Assembly: GCA_028023455.1 (NCBI GenBank)
Contig: JAQFVV010012536.1
Location: forward strand, 3,122,001 to 3,186,000
Direction: 5' to 3'
Source of the DNA: Epiperipatus broadwayi
Lineage: Eukaryota; Onychophora; Udeonychophora; Euonychophora; Peripatidae
DNA length: 64,000 bases
A program made the translations under genes and the position numbers. This document shows, in pieces, positions 1 to 11,735 of this stretch; within the stretch, counting starts at the first letter, position 1; every line of letters starts with the position of its first letter. The notes beneath the pieces are model-generated. The model made no database searches. It was given only the letters and a program-made list of their open reading frames with translations, and had not been told where the DNA came from.

Positions 1-20
1 CCTTTAATATTTGCTTTTAG

Positions 21-52
21 GAACAATTCTTTCTACTCCAGAGCCATCTATT
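21..52 (+). CDS. possible small coding exon at the left edge
   Basis: A pyrimidine-rich stretch ending TTTTAG precedes this 32-base segment, and GTAAGATT follows it. It reads TILSTPEPSI and ends in phase 0, which is the phase needed to join the exon at 7380, so it could be the preceding exon of GDPGP1. The same frame also stays open through the donor to a TGA at 95-97, so it could instead be the last exon of another gene upstream. It is very short for an exon, and I do not recognise its sequence. Confidence 0.3.
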
Positions 53-204
53 GTAAGATTAAATAATCAGATAGTGCTGTTACATGCACATTCCTGATCA
101 TAATACAATATTTTTATTGTATTGATAAATTATAATTTTAAAAATATTATTATTGTTTAAAAATACGTTTATTTTTTATTCTTTTTTTTTTTATTAAAAA
201 GAAT

Positions 205-216
205 GGGGGGGGGGGG
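205..216. repeat. poly(dG) tract of 12
   Basis: An uninterrupted run of 12 G follows a T/A-rich homopolymer stretch. It is one of six G or C runs of 11-13 in this AT-rich window. The surrounding 53-490 holds only AT-rich sequence. Confidence 0.9.
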
Positions 217-490
217 ATAAAAGGTATCACTTACTATTTATACAGAAAAATATAATTAACATTAACAGTAAGTTTGGTGTATGTATATGGTGTTTTGCGC
301 AAATTTAGTACAATGAAGAGAACTGCTTCTAAAAGCACGTTTAAATGTAAGTAGAAAAAGTCTCGTGATGGTTTGTTGTTTATATTCGATTATTTATACC
401 TTTGTGTATATTAAATCAGACTTTCTAAATGTATAGTTTTTTATATACTATGTGCATATGCAAATATTAGTAATAATAATCAGCTGTTAG

Positions 491-720
491 TTATTTGGGA
501 AATCATGTAACCACTAGGAATGGCAAGTTGAGCTTCTATCCAGTAACCTTTATCTCGAGCCTATCACTCTACCATTCGGCTATATTGTATCCAAATAATC
601 AAATGGTTAATTCCTTTGGGAAATTATGTATGTTCATACCCTGAAAATGACAAATTGATTTCAATCCAACGACCTTTATCTTTAAAAATTTCATCTTTCT
701 ACCACTGCACTAACATATAC
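491..720 (-). mobile_element. two tandem SINE-like tRNA-derived fragments
   Basis: On the minus strand each half reads like a tRNA gene head: a box A-like GGTAGAGTGATAGG or similar, then a box B-like GGTTACTGGAT or its decayed equivalent. The pair (about 491-590 and 608-720) shares the start, the T-loop region and a tail near AATTTCC. They are SINE relics rather than tRNA genes, since neither folds as a full cloverleaf. Confidence 0.45.
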
Positions 721-987
721 CAGACCACATAGAAATAAATATTTTTTACAAATGTTTCTTTAATATAAGCATATAAGTGTATAGTCCTAAAAATATACTC
801 TATAAAATGTTTAATACTGAGCTTGCTTTATTTACCAAATTTATAGTTATATGGCAATCTAACAATAAGTTTCTTAACTAACTGATAATTATTTAAGCAT
901 GGTAATTTAATGTCCTAGATGTAAGAGAATTAGCAATTATCAATTTCTTTTGAAAAAAAAAAAAAAAACATTATTATCTAACAAAAT

Positions 988-1370
988 ATACACAGTCTGT
1001 CCCAGTGAAAAAGTGACACATCACTGGTTCTCTCTTTAATTTCCTGCAGCATTATTCCTGAAACAGTATGTTTGATATGTAGTGACATAGTTTGGCTATT
1101 GTCCACAAAAATTTCAAGGTGCTAGCATGTCTGGATCATAAATTATTTCCATGAAATGCCCAACCATGTGTTTTACACTGTAACCCATGATGGAACAATG
1201 CGCTAATGTTAAATTTTGTTTTAAATTGTGCAAACTGCTAAAATGTTTGAAATTATTCAAACTATATATGGCAGCGAATGAATCGCAAGAATGTTTTCAA
1301 GTTGTTTGCAAGATTTCATGATAGCAGGGTCAGCACTGAAGATAATCCATGAAGCTTAACATCACCAAAA
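988..1370 (+). mobile_element. mariner-type element relic, 5' part
   Basis: It begins after TA with CAGTCTGTCCCAGTGAAAA, the terminal sequence seen again at 1381 and 25340. From about 1196 the translation resembles the start of a mariner transposase (an FCFKLCK-like stretch, then a decayed helix-turn-helix) with stops. It lacks a right end and abuts the next copy. Confidence 0.6.
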
Positions 1371-1770
1371 TATATATGGTCTGTCCCAGTGAAAAAGTGG
1401 CAGGTGACTGGTTCCTTCTTCAATTTCTTTCAGCACCATCTCTGAATCATGTATGTTATGCAGTGACATAGTTTGACTATTTACCACAAAAATTTTAAGG
1501 TGCTAGTATGTCTGGATCATGAATTATGCCATGAAATGCGGCAATGTGTTTAATACCTTAAATCGCAAGAATGTTTTCAAGTTGTTTGCAAGTTTTTGTG
1601 ATAGCAGTGAAGATAATCCATGAAGGTTCACAACATACTGCTACTGGTGACTTAGAATTTTTACGATTAATCATTAAACTATGTCACTGCGTAACACATG
1701 CATTGATTCAGAGATGGTACTACAAGCAGCTTGTAGAGAGGACCAGTTAAATTTTCACTGGTGTATATGA
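1371..1770 (+). mobile_element. short mariner-derived element with inverted ends
   Basis: The left end has CTGTCCCAGTGAAAAAGTGG. The right end has the complement, reading TTTTCACTGG before TA. About 90 bases inward from each end are inverted copies (compare the left CCATCTCTGAATCA with the right TGATTCAGAGATGG). The interior is a deleted transposase start, so this is a non-autonomous derivative. Confidence 0.6.
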
Positions 1771-2028
1771 AATCATTTTTTAATACCATTTTTTATTGAA
1801 AATTTGGCAAAAAATTATTCCGGGTAATGAACAATTAACTTAATTTTAAGTATATTTTTGAATTCTTAGAAGAATTTAATAATTGATTGATATGCTTTAA
1901 ATATAGGCTTTCTCTGTGTTCATATTTTCAATAATTACAATGTTTCAATTAAAAAAAAATACATTAAATAAAAAAATTAGAAATTCATAAATTAATTTAA
2001 AATTTATAAAATAAAAAAAAAAAAATTA

Positions 2029-2275
2029 AGTCATATATCATATGACCTCATTTTAAAAGCTTGAATTACAAATCTAATACAATGAACATGCTAATAATAG
2101 TTGTAAACGAGCTTTTCCAACAAATTCTGCAAGATACTGAAGATAGCCAGTAATTTGAAACCGGTTTGGGGATAGGGGTAGTTCTAGATAGAGATTTTTA
2201 AATGCTTTCTTTTGCGGCATTTGTCAGAAAACTTGTTTAGAGCTATTAGTATGCTCATTGTATTAAATTTATAAA
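2029..2275. mobile_element. palindromic element, family C, copy 1
   Basis: Inverted arms read AATGAACATGCTAATA on the left and TATTAGTATGCTCATT on the right. Between them is the core ACTGAAGATAGCC..TTGAAACCGGTTTGGGGATA..TAGATAGAGATTTTTAAATGC. Copies with the same plan occur at 9300 and 63320. No protein is encoded. Confidence 0.7.
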
Positions 2276-3020
2276 ATACATGTGCACATTTTATTTGTCT
2301 TTATAGCAACAGTCTTTTTTTGTGCTTCACAGTGCCTTCTCTAAATATCACATTTAATTTTGCCTAGTTGTTTATTCATATCTTGCGATTTGTTATAATA
2401 CATTTTCTGCTAAGTTCAAAAATTATAGTTTTTTCATTGCTCTCGAAGTGCAAAAATTAATGATGATTGCAATTCTTCTAAGTTTAAAAGAAAGTATGAA
2501 ATGTTTCCTTCGAATAAGAAAGTGGAAATGGTTGATTTAATTCTGGAAATAAAATACAAAATCATATAACTGAAGTTGATTGATTATTTGACAAGAATCG
2601 TCAATCATAAAATAATGCGATATTTATTTAGTGATGGTTAAAAAAGCATTACATTTATAAGTGGAGGTTATAAACAAGAAATATATATTGTTTCAGAGAG
2701 CATTGAGTGTATTCAAAACTTGAAGAAAAAACCACCGATAACATCAATCCCTTTTCTGAAAATAAGGAAATGATTATATAGATTTAGAAATCCATATTTG
2801 AATTTGAAAATATAACATTGTACAGCTTTCACTTGTGGCAGAATTGCTGCCGTCATAACCGTTCTTTAGTTTTCTACCATGTACACTTTGGTCGCTAAAC
2901 ATCATAACTAAACATAGTTGATGTTAAATTTATGAATTTAACATCACTTCGCTAATCATTCAGGATAGCATATTTATTGATTCTTCATATCTGTATTTTT
3001 TTCGTTAATATTATTTCCCA
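2276..3020. other. intron or flank, no feature seen
   Basis: AT-rich sequence with short homopolymers. I could not match it to any of the repeat families found elsewhere in the window, and no splice-bounded open frame stands out. Confidence 0.5.
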
Positions 3021-3025
3021 TTTTA

Positions 3026-3130
3026 GTTTAGTCCAGTGGTAAGATATCAGGCTCTGGAGCATAAGGCCCTTATATTGATTCCACCTTTGGCACTTCCTGT
3101 GCTCAAACTTCTTACGAATTCCTATTAAGT
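3026..3130 (+). mobile_element. tRNA-derived SINE, type 1
   Basis: It contains CCAGTGGTAAGATATCAGGC (a box A-like head), then GGAGCATAAGGCCC, a box B-like GATTCCACC and the tail TGGCACTTCCTGTGCTCAAA. The same order of blocks appears at 11630, at 21760 and, inverted, at 21225. A segment of this SINE appears to have been amplified into the array at 45.7 kb. Confidence 0.6.
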
Positions 3131-3284
3131 AAAATATTTTAAATGATTTTTTTCAAAGAATGTTAGTTATAAGATCTCGTTATCGTAAGCCTCTCTTCCA
3201 CTGTTGATCACTCTACACTTAATGTGATTATATAATAATAACAAATCATTTAGATCTTCAGCAAATAATATATGGTAAAACAAG

Positions 3285-3420
3285 CAGTTCCCCACTGTAG
3301 CGCCATCCACTGCAAGCTTGAGCAATCGTTAATTATCAGATTTTTAATGCATTGGCATCCCCAGATACGTTTCTGACTTTTGATTTTATCAATGAGTCCT
3401 CTAGTTGGAGACAATGCAGC
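3285..3420 (+). mobile_element. old relic of palindromic family A
   Basis: Diverged blocks match family A in order: CTGTAGCGCCATCCACTGCA, CATCCCCAGA, TTATCAATGAGTCC and GACAATGCAGC. A (ATG)n run follows at 3432-3449. Confidence 0.5.
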
Positions 3421-3431
3421 TGTGCATCCAA

Positions 3432-3449
3432 CATGATGATGATGATGAT
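3432..3449 (+). repeat. (ATG)n microsatellite
   Basis: Six uninterrupted ATG/GAT units. Confidence 0.9.
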
Positions 3450-3606
3450 TACATGTACAAAAAAGATACTATGATAATTTGATTTTATTTAATATGTATA
3501 ATTTTCAAACATTTAAATAAGTATAATATATTTATTATGAAATTTTAAGTAATTAAAGCATTTGCAATTGATGCACACACTCACACAAGGCATATTGCCA
3601 TAGCCG

Positions 3607-3741
3607 AAGCTTAAATAAAATAGTAAAATATGAACATTCTGTCGTCAAGGCAACACTCATGTAAATAATAAAAGAAATCTGAGTGGAGTGTTGCCTTGAC
3701 AACAGATTGTTGATATTCTGTTCATTTACTTTAGATTTAGC
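3607..3741. mobile_element. palindromic element, family D, short copy
   Basis: The left arm has GTCAAGGCAACACTC and the right arm GAGTGTTGCCTTGAC, extending outward through GAACATTCTG / TATTCTGTTC and a TAAAGT-like end. It shares the TTGTCAAGGCAAC block with the copies at 12.0, 19.6 and 41.1 kb. Confidence 0.65.
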
Positions 3742-3957
3742 ATGGGTGATATGATTTACATACGATAACCAATAAACTAATGGAACTTATGGGTTTAATA
3801 TATGTATACTCACCAAAATAAAGCAGGTGCATAATATTTTTTTATATATAATTATTTCTAATGACTAATATTAATTTGTAAACACTTACGAGAGAAACGT
3901 GTTTCACTACAGGATTTAAATGATTGCCATTTAATGGTATAAATTGTAGAATTACCC

Positions 3958-4078
3958 TCATGGCTCTGATAGATTGGGGCACTCTGGATCTCAAAGTCCA
4001 TAAGTAGAAGTTTTCACTCTGTCATTCCAGGATTCAAACTCTAATGGACTCCCAAGCAATAAACCATTTGATTTTTAT
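3958..4078 (+). mobile_element. tRNA-derived SINE relic
   Basis: A box A-like GATAGATTGGGGCACTCTGG is followed by GATCTCAAAGTCC and a box B-like stretch, with a tail reading GATTCAAACTC then GGACTCCCAAG and AATAAACCATT. This is the layout of type 1 SINEs, though diverged. Confidence 0.4.
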
Positions 4079-4361
4079 TAGTTGTCGATTAAATCCCTAT
4101 CACTTTAAAAATAAGATGTGGTAAGTACAAGATATTAGGCTAATTAATTTGCATCACTGCATACACTAAACTAGTGATTTGAATCTACTTAACAATAATT
4201 GGAGTCCATTTAAATGCCAGTATCGTACATAAGAAATATTCATTGACAATATTAGCGCTATTATTGTCAGTTCTCAATTATTTATCATGAACTGATTTCC
4301 CTATACTTTTAATCAAGAAATACAAAAAAAAAATATGTTAAGTAAGTAAGTCATATGCTTT

Positions 4362-4373
4362 GGGGGGGGGGGG
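4362..4373. repeat. poly(dG) tract of 12
   Basis: Twelve G in a row. An (AT)n run follows at about 4411-4426. Confidence 0.9.
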
Positions 4374-4609
4374 CATGTTTTTAGACTACATTGTGATATC
4401 TATTTAAAATATATATATATATATTTTAATCCATTAAACTAATCTATTTATAGAAAATAACTATTATCAAAGCAAATCGTAGAACCAAGATAAATTGGAG
4501 GTCAAATCCGTTGCTTTTGATTATATTTTTGACTTGATATCCAATGTATAGTTCAAGTCTTTTTATTGTGGCATCCAAAACAAATATATTTGCCATTAAG
4601 AATAAATAA

Positions 4610-4745
4610 TCTTATGGTTCATAGTGTTGGAGTTCATAAGAAAATGGAGAGATGGAGCCACATTCTATGGACCTTAAGGTCAAGAGTCTGCTATTTTATC
4701 ACTCCATTATTCTCTCAAGACATTTGCTATTGACCATTCGATTAT
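4610..4745 (-). mobile_element. SINE-like relic, minus strand
   Basis: On the minus strand the order is GGAGTGATAAAATAGCAGAC, CTTGACCTTAAGGTCC, then a tail ending TTATGAACTCC, like the type 1 SINE tail. It is strongly decayed. Confidence 0.35.
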
Positions 4746-7379
4746 TAGTATTCATATTTGAATGTCATAATTTCTATTCACTTTGCTCATTATGGACAAA
4801 ATATTGTTAACTAAACAAAGTAATTATATTGTAAACAGTTACATTTTAATAATTCTGGAATCAAAATTGAAATGTCCAATGGGAATCACATTGGTCTTAT
4901 CTACAACCACTAATGACAAAATGTAGTTTTAAAAATAAAGCAAGGATATTTTGCAATTATCCTTAAAAAAGTGTATTAAAGGAATCACACAAGAATAAAT
5001 AATTACATCAATTCATAAGCTTCAAATAACGGTGCATGAGAAACCATTGTGACAACTTATAAATAAGTTAATTTTTTTATTATTTTTTGTGCTTTATCTT
5101 AATAGCTAATGCATTACAATAATACATGTTTGAAATGTATATTCTATGATTCTTAATTCTAGATAATATGTACACATTGGTGCTTTTAATCATAAATGAA
5201 TATACATTAATAGAAAATGATAATAATTTTATGATTATATAATGTTTGTTTTAACCTATGGTTGTAAATCATAGGCTATTCATTCCAATATGAAGTAAAG
5301 ATTGTGGGGATGCAGAGATATGAAAAGAATTTAATGGATTCACATTCAGGTTGGTATTCTTGGCATAATTATGCAAAATAAAGAAGCTGATTTGCATATG
5401 TAACAAGAAAAAATGACAGTTGATAGATGGACTTGAGCAGTCTTTGACTGAATACAAAAGAAGAGCAGTCTGCTTGTAGGTGAAGAAATGAAGCAAGGAA
5501 GTTTATTAGGTTATTATGGAAAAGAAATGCTTATGTTAGATCTTGTAAGATGTATTAAAAATAAATTCGCCCTGCAATGTATTCAACAGTATAAAATTAT
5601 GGACAAATGATTAATCAGAGTTAAACACCTTGCAAAAATCCCTAATTCTGTACCTTCTATAATTTCTGTAAGTCTTTTAAGTTGACCATCTTTGGCCACA
5701 ATAAAATCATATGTATTTCATTTACAATTTTTGACTTTTAAGAATCAGGTCTTCTATGAAATATTGTGATCTGAATGTACAAAAAGATAATGGAAAAACA
5801 AAAAAAAAATAACCATCTTAAATCAAGATCTATCTTTCTGAATGTGTAACCAAGAATCTATAACTGAAGAATTATAAGATATAAAATGAGCATTTTTATG
5901 TGATTCCAAATAAAGTTCTTTTTCCAGACGCAGTAATAAAGCCAGCTGGATTTGATCTTAGACATTACTGGAGTCTTGTCAGCAGATTCATGTCAATCCA
6001 TGGTTATTGTTATTGTACTTCTCTGCTTCAGTAATAGAACTCAATGGGTACTAATCTGTGTAGTTGTGGACAAACTCAAACATGAACCACATAGTTAATG
6101 ACAATCAAATCCATAGCTACAATAATTCTATTGCCTGGTTAGAATCTTTTTTTGGTTCCTTAAGATATTTTGGTAATAGATGAGTTGTCTAAAAAAAATC
6201 CAAATGCTGAATGAATATTAATAAGTATATACCAGATAATAGAAACAAACTGATTCCCTGACTAGTTTTTGGTTATTGATTTTGAATAGGGAACACCTCT
6301 TGGCCCATCTCTATTCATCAGCCATCTTTTATATCTATTGCAATATATTTCTAAAGTTTTGAACCCAAAAACACCTATCTTCTTAGCTATATAATATTTA
6401 TTGATTGCTCATTTTATGTAAACATTGGAACTGATTATAAATCTAGTCTTAATTCCCATATAATTTGCTAAAATAAATTGTTACGGCAAGTAATAAATTA
6501 CCTTCCCCTTTCCTAGTTATCAGTTTTGATATAAATTTATTTAAAATATGCTGTTTAAGTAAAATGTTTCTATATAGAGATGCAACTTCAATTCATGTTG
6601 TTTTTCTGGTGTTATTCCCTGAATTTTTTCAGCTGACACAGTAGTTTTCTCACCCTATAGTATTCCAGTTATGCATTTTTTAAACTATTTATCAAATAAT
6701 GCATAACAGACAGCATTCCGGATTTCCTAGTCTTATCCCCTGCTCACTTCTTCGAATCTTCATTAAGTACTTACTTTTTTAAAAACTAGTATTCATTTTT
6801 TTTGTTTGTTTATTTTAAACTTTACAATTTTTGCAATATGTAAATCTTAATATGCTTTATTTTTTTTAAAAAACTTCTTTTTTTTATTACTATTATTATA
6901 TTGTTATTTCAAAAACTTCCTGCCTCATTTTCTTTTTTAATCATCGAAGTTTCTGCATTATTATAAAACTATACTTCATACAAACATTTTTTTTTTCTAA
7001 CTAATTTCAATGACCCACAAAGTACTTCTTTTGTTTATTAAAAGTTTGTTTAGACATGGTGATTTTTTTAAATGCTACCATCATTTAACCAGACTCCTGA
7101 TTATTAATTACTATTGATAATTAATACTATTATTAATTACTAATTATTAATAAATTGATTAATTAATAAATAAATTAATTATTATTAATTAGTTCTGTTA
7201 TTAATTACTATTTTTATCATTTTCGTAGCTTTAGTTCAATCACTTTTATTTTCATTTCAATTTTATTGAGAATGTTATTAGTTTCCTTTACCATTTTTTT
7301 AAAAGGATTTATTAATTTCGAAATGTTTGAATTAAACTCCATTTTGAGAATTTATTTAAATTTTTTTATAATTGTTTAG
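4746..7379. other. long intron or flank, mostly unassigned
   Basis: AT-rich sequence. Between about 5270 and 6340 the minus strand gives broken open stretches that may be an old retroelement or transposase, but I found no diagnostic motif. An ATTA-rich low-complexity stretch lies at 7105-7205. The polypyrimidine tract and TTTAG at 7360-7379 serve the next exon. Confidence 0.4.
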
Positions 7380-7480
7380 AGCTTACGGTGCATATCAGGA
7401 GATTGTTACGAAACACTGGATTATGTAGCTCCTGCTTTTATATTTTGTTTAACCAATCAAGACATTCCACGGTTGATTGA
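7380..7480 (+). CDS. GDPGP1: GDP-D-glucose phosphorylase 1, exon upstream of the HNLF motif
   Basis: This 101-base exon encodes SLRCISGDCYETLDYV, then APAFIFCLTNQDIPRLI and the start of Glu. The block L-D-Y-x-A-P-A-F corresponds to the conserved D-x-P-A-P-G-F region that follows the catalytic histidine segment in this family. The acceptor is TTGTTTAG, the donor is GTAAGT, and the exon ends in phase 2. Its join to the exon at 11300 creates I-E-S-S-M-K without a frame break. I infer that the preceding exon ends in phase 0. Confidence 0.8.
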
Positions 7481-8217
7481 GTAAGTATTTTTTATTTTTA
7501 ACTCAGTTATCATTTGTCGATTGCATATTAGATAATTAGAAATAGAAATTTGGAATTACTTTTTTATATGCACATTTCTATCTATGCCATTATTTCTGAT
7601 CTGCAATAGATTAATAAAAATTTTATCTTGTCTTTGTTCATTTTGTTGTTTTTTTTAAAAATAACAAACAGCTGATTTTCATTTTCCAATTATTTTTATT
7701 TCTGTTTTCGCTTCCATTATAATGCGAATTTTTTAAATGGTTCTAAACTTGATGATAATCTCTAGTTTTTTTGTTCACCTTTCCAATATTTTAATATTAC
7801 TTATTCTAATTATCCTTTTTTCTTTTTTTTTTTACATTCACACATTCAACAAATGCTTCTTTCCAAATAGAAAATTGAGTGCATCTGCTTTTAAATCTAT
7901 CCCTTCCTTATTGAAGTGATTAACAATATTCTTATTTTAATGTATCTATTCTCCATATTGTTATTTATCAAACTTCAAATTACAAAGAAGAGAAAAATCA
8001 TTAATGAAATTAAATATTTAGATTTGCCTGCAAAATAAAGATCAAATGTATCTTTTCTACTTGTAGAGAGGTCTGTCTCTTGTTAGCAAATTTTGGCATA
8101 CAGGAAGTGGAAAAAATTCAAAAAAATGGAACATCCAAATCAATGCAGCCCTATATCTCGTTCGATAGATTGTAATTTTTACTTTCATTTATTAAAAACA
8201 TTTTCTGTAATGTTTAT
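7481..8217. other. intron sequence, nothing recognised
   Basis: T-rich intron following the donor at 7481. No repeat family matched. Confidence 0.5.
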
Positions 8218-8225
8218 TAGTGATT

Positions 8226-8670
8226 TATATGTAATCATTTGGGAGGAAATCCAAAATATTCAGTCATGCGCTATTGGTATTAATTTGTTTGCACTCATTC
8301 ATTAATAGATGTTTTAAAAACAGGTGAATCACGTCTGCTTATAGCTTATTATTATATAAACCAATACCTATTGGCTGTTTAATTCAGGGCTTGATTCTAT
8401 CGTGAGTCTGATAATTCAAATGACAAAGTATCTGTATAAATTTAATTCTATACATCGTAGGAAAAAGATAGTATCGCTTTTGTAACTATTCATGACTTTG
8501 AATTATCTTAATTTTGAATACGTCTTTAATTAAGCATGGTCAATAGATGTTGGTTTATATAATAAGTTTTAAGCATGTTTTTAAAACATCTATTGACAGG
8601 TGAGTGCAAGCAAATTAATACGAATAGTGTATGTCTGAATGTTTTGGTTTCCTCCCATATGATTACATAA
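8226..8670. mobile_element. non-autonomous element with about 140-base inverted ends
   Basis: The left arm (8226 to about 8376) and right arm (about 8541-8670) are inverted copies. Examples are GTAATCATTTGGGAGGAAA against TTTCCTCCCATATGATTAC, and ATAGATGTTTTAAAAACA against TGTTTTTAAAACATCTAT. About 165 bases of non-coding sequence lie between. A short open frame over the left arm is incidental. Confidence 0.75.
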
Positions 8671-8935
8671 AAATATTTTCATATTCTGTTCTGTAATTAA
8701 TGATAAACATGCACTTCAAAGGAAAGTTCAATATTTTATAAATTCAATTTATAGATAGTTATAGAATGAATAAACAAATTACTTCCTTTTGTACTAGGAG
8801 ATCATTAATCATACATTTACATCTCAAAATTAAAATCTTTTCTAATTTATGATGGAAATTATTTTGACCACTCTCTCCATTATTTTGATTGCTGATTTAT
8901 TGTAAAAATAGGGTTGTTATTGTTATTATCATCAT

Positions 8936-9045
8936 TTTTTTACTCTTTTTTTCCTCTTCCTTTTTTTTAGTCTTCTCTTCTTCTTCTATGTGCTTCCCTT
9001 ATTCTTCTTTCTTGCCTTCTGTCTGCTCATCCTCTTTCTCCTCCG
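8936..9045. repeat. pyrimidine-rich stretch
   Basis: Long C/T run rich in TTCTTC. It is low-complexity sequence inside an intron. Confidence 0.7.
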
Positions 9046-9299
9046 CATAAATTCTTTTCTTATAAACATTTAAATTTAAAACAGTAAGAAGTTAAATTAA
9101 TAATCTATAAAAGAATAGATGATGAAAAGATGGGTCTGAACAAACCAATTCTTTTACGAGTTATTGAAAAAGAACATAAAAACTTTGTTACTTTTTAGGC
9201 TATTAAGATTTATTGGTATTATCTAGATAATTAATAACAAATTTGAAGTAGATTCTGTTGATGGTATAACTAATATAATTAATATATTACAATCTGATA

Positions 9300-9590
9300 T
9301 ATATATATTAAACTAAAATAATGAGCATGCTAATAACTCTAATAAGCTTTATTGATAATTGCCACAAGAGAAGCATTTAAAATCTCTAGCTACAAACTAT
9401 CACTGAGGATAGCCAATATCTTGAAACCGGTTTGAGGATGGGGGTAGTTTGTAGATAGAAATTTTAAACGCTTCTCTTGCGGCAATTATCAATAAAGATT
9501 GTTAGAGCTATTAGCGTGCTCATTATTTAGTTTATAATTACAAGCTTATCAAATTAAGTCACATGATATATGACTTGATTTTATTTAATA
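9300..9590. mobile_element. palindromic element, family C, copy 2
   Basis: Arms AATGAGCATGCTAATAACTC and its complement near 9505-9525 enclose ATTGATAATTGCC / GGCAATTATCAAT. The central core is CACTGAGGATAGCC, CTTGAAACCGGTTTGAGGAT, TAGATAG. Copy 1 at 2029 has the same arms and core. Confidence 0.75.
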
Positions 9591-10054
9591 TGTATATACT
9601 TTACTTGTCTGTCATATATTTGCTTCATAGTTTTTCACCAATTATCCATTCATTCTATGATATATAAAACAATGCAAGAAGAGATTTTATTTTCTTTTGA
9701 AATTGTGTAATGAATTCTGAAAAAGACTTGAAGAGTTGAAGCTGTTGGCCACTTTTAAGTGGTAATAAACTATTGCATTGCATTATGTAAATTGCATAGA
9801 AGAATATATTATTGTTTGTTTATATTATTAACACATATATATTGAAGTTTCATTATATTTAATGAATTATCTGCATGCTATCTCCTTTTACAGGAGAATC
9901 TCACAGAAAGATTGTTGAAAAACTACATGAAGGTTGCTATTGTTAGATCTTTTATATGAGATTCTACCAAATTTTTAAAGATTTAGAATGAGATTTAGTT
10001 GTAAGTACTATTGGACATATCTTTTCACAAAATAATTTTCTGATGATTTCTTTT
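9591..10054. other. intron sequence, nothing recognised
   Basis: AT-rich, with no splice-bounded frame and no matched repeat. Confidence 0.45.
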
Positions 10055-10870
10055 TTAAAGATAATACATATGCGGTATCCGTAAATCAACAGGTATTGAA
10101 ATGTTTGACATGATTCATGCAGTGAAGCCATGAGTCGCAAGAACATTTTCAAATGGTTTTTTCATGATTTTGTGATGGCAGGAGTATCTCCGACTCATTT
10201 TGAGGAACTCATTGACATTCTGAAACTATTGTCCCTCGCATTTTTAATGAGAGATTTGAAAAGCCGAAAGTGAGTACATACTTTGGATCTCATGCATTGA
10301 CAATCAACCTAAAGATATCAGAGTAGAACGCTGTAAAGTCATGCAAGGAATGGAACATATAGTTCTTGTCAAATATACCACAGGGTGATGAGACCATCGA
10401 GCAAGCAAGCACCAGAATATGGGCTGGAGGTCGCAAAAAAAAAAAAGGAAACTAAAAAAATCCAAAAGAATTTAATCATAATATTGCTCATTGCTTTTTT
10501 CATCATAAAGATGTTATCCACCATGAATACATTTCTGAAGATCAACAAGTAAATGCTAATCTCTATTAAGGTGTTTGAATTATTTGTGAGCCAAAATTTT
10601 CTGTAAGCGACTTGAATACTTCAATCAATTTTTTGGCCAAAAAAAAAAGCACTATTGTGCTTGAGTTATCACCCACTGACTTTTGGCTCTAAGGAACACG
10701 TCATGGTTAAATTCAGAATATCCAAAAACTCCTGACAAAAATTCTGCCGATATTCTGGCAGAGAATTTCAAGGACTGCTTCAAACAATTTTATTTTACAT
10801 CAGTCATCTTTTTATTGGACCACCTTCTGTATTTCAATTAAAAAGCTTATGTAAACTCATAATTTGCTAA
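10055..10870 (+). pseudogene. mariner-type transposase relic
   Basis: Translated pieces in shifting frames match a mariner transposase in order: a helix-turn-helix start (RKNIFKWF, then HDFVMAGVSP), a central GDET-like stretch near 10386, a WAGGRKKKK stretch near 10420, VHHEYISEDQQ near 10510, then decayed C-terminal pieces. Many stops and shifts and a poly-A run at 10437 show it is dead. It lies in the GDPGP1 intron upstream of the 11300 exon. Confidence 0.65.
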
Positions 10871-11299
10871 TATTTATTAGCGTAGAACTCTTAAAAGGAT
10901 TTTATAGCATTCTTGTTAAGGATAATACAGTTATCACAAGTTTTAAACTTCATAGACATACGTTAGTTGATCAGAAGAACTAGTGAAGATAGAAATAAAT
11001 AAATTTGAACAATAAACCAGCAAATTTATTGGATTTGTTCAAAAAAATTGTTCCAATATGTATATTTGTTAGTAAATAAGTGACTATTTATTTTTCAAGG
11101 AGTTAGTTGAATAGATTATTTAAATCTAAAGTTTTCTGGTATTAGAATAATATATTTATAATTTTATTTTGTTAATGCAATATATAGTTTAATGAATAAT
11201 AGTGCATTTCTTAAAACATAGACATTAAAAAAATCATCTATATTTTTTTACTTCCTTTTTTCCCTGGAAATAATCATTTTTGATTTTTGGTACTTTTAG

Positions 11300-11445
11300 A
11301 TCGTCAATGAAGCTAATTAATTTTTTGCTTGAAAGGGATATTCCTCACAATTTATTTATTACCAGAGGGATTGATAGTGAATGTGAAAAATCAAATGTGT
11401 ATTACACAGTTCGTATTTATGTGTGGGTTAAGTTTCCAGTTTTGG
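11300..11445 (+). CDS. GDPGP1: GDP-D-glucose phosphorylase 1, HNLFITRG exon
   Basis: This 146-base exon completes a Glu codon and then encodes SSMKLINFLLERDIPHNLFI, then TRG, a variable loop and RIYVWVKFPVL. The block H-N-L-F-x-T-R-G followed by R-x-x-x-W is diagnostic for GDPGP1. The acceptor is ACTTTTAG and the donor GTAAGTTT; the exon leaves in phase 1 with the first base of Gly. Family members usually have W-A-R-K-S after this tryptophan; here it is W-V-K-F-P, a lineage difference rather than damage. Confidence 0.85.
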
Positions 11446-11629
11446 GTAAGTTTAAAATTTTCGTGTGTGAGTGCTAAATTTAGTAAAATTGACGACTAAT
11501 TGTTTATGCTTTCACTAAATTTATATTAAGTAAATATTTGGAGCTGTGAATTGCTGAATAAATTGAGTATCATGCAAAAATAGTAGTAGATTGATTTTAT
11601 TGCCGTTATGACCATTTTTAGCTCCATAT

Positions 11630-11735
11630 GGTATAGTGCAGTAATAAAGTTATGGTTTCTGGAGTTCAAGGTTAGATCGTAATTTCGCTGCATCACTTCT
11701 GGTGTTTGAACTTCTTATGAACTCCTGAAAAATAA
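11630..11735 (+). mobile_element. tRNA-derived SINE, type 1
   Basis: GTGCAGTAATAAAGTTATGG (decayed box A), CTGGAGTTCAAGG, TAGATCGTAATTTCG (decayed box B), then CACTTCTGGTGTTTGAACTT and a tail running into a (GAT)n microsatellite at 11740-11760. Confidence 0.55.

Noticed and set aside
5270-6340. piggyBac- or LINE-like coding relic on the minus strand
   Set aside because: Some open stretches look protein-like but no catalytic motif could be placed, so I do not name it.
11280-11477. Single-exon small gene starting at ATG 11278-11282
   Set aside because: The part before 11300 is intron (branch and TTTTAG acceptor) and the part after 11445 follows a GTAAG donor; only the middle is GDPGP1 exon.
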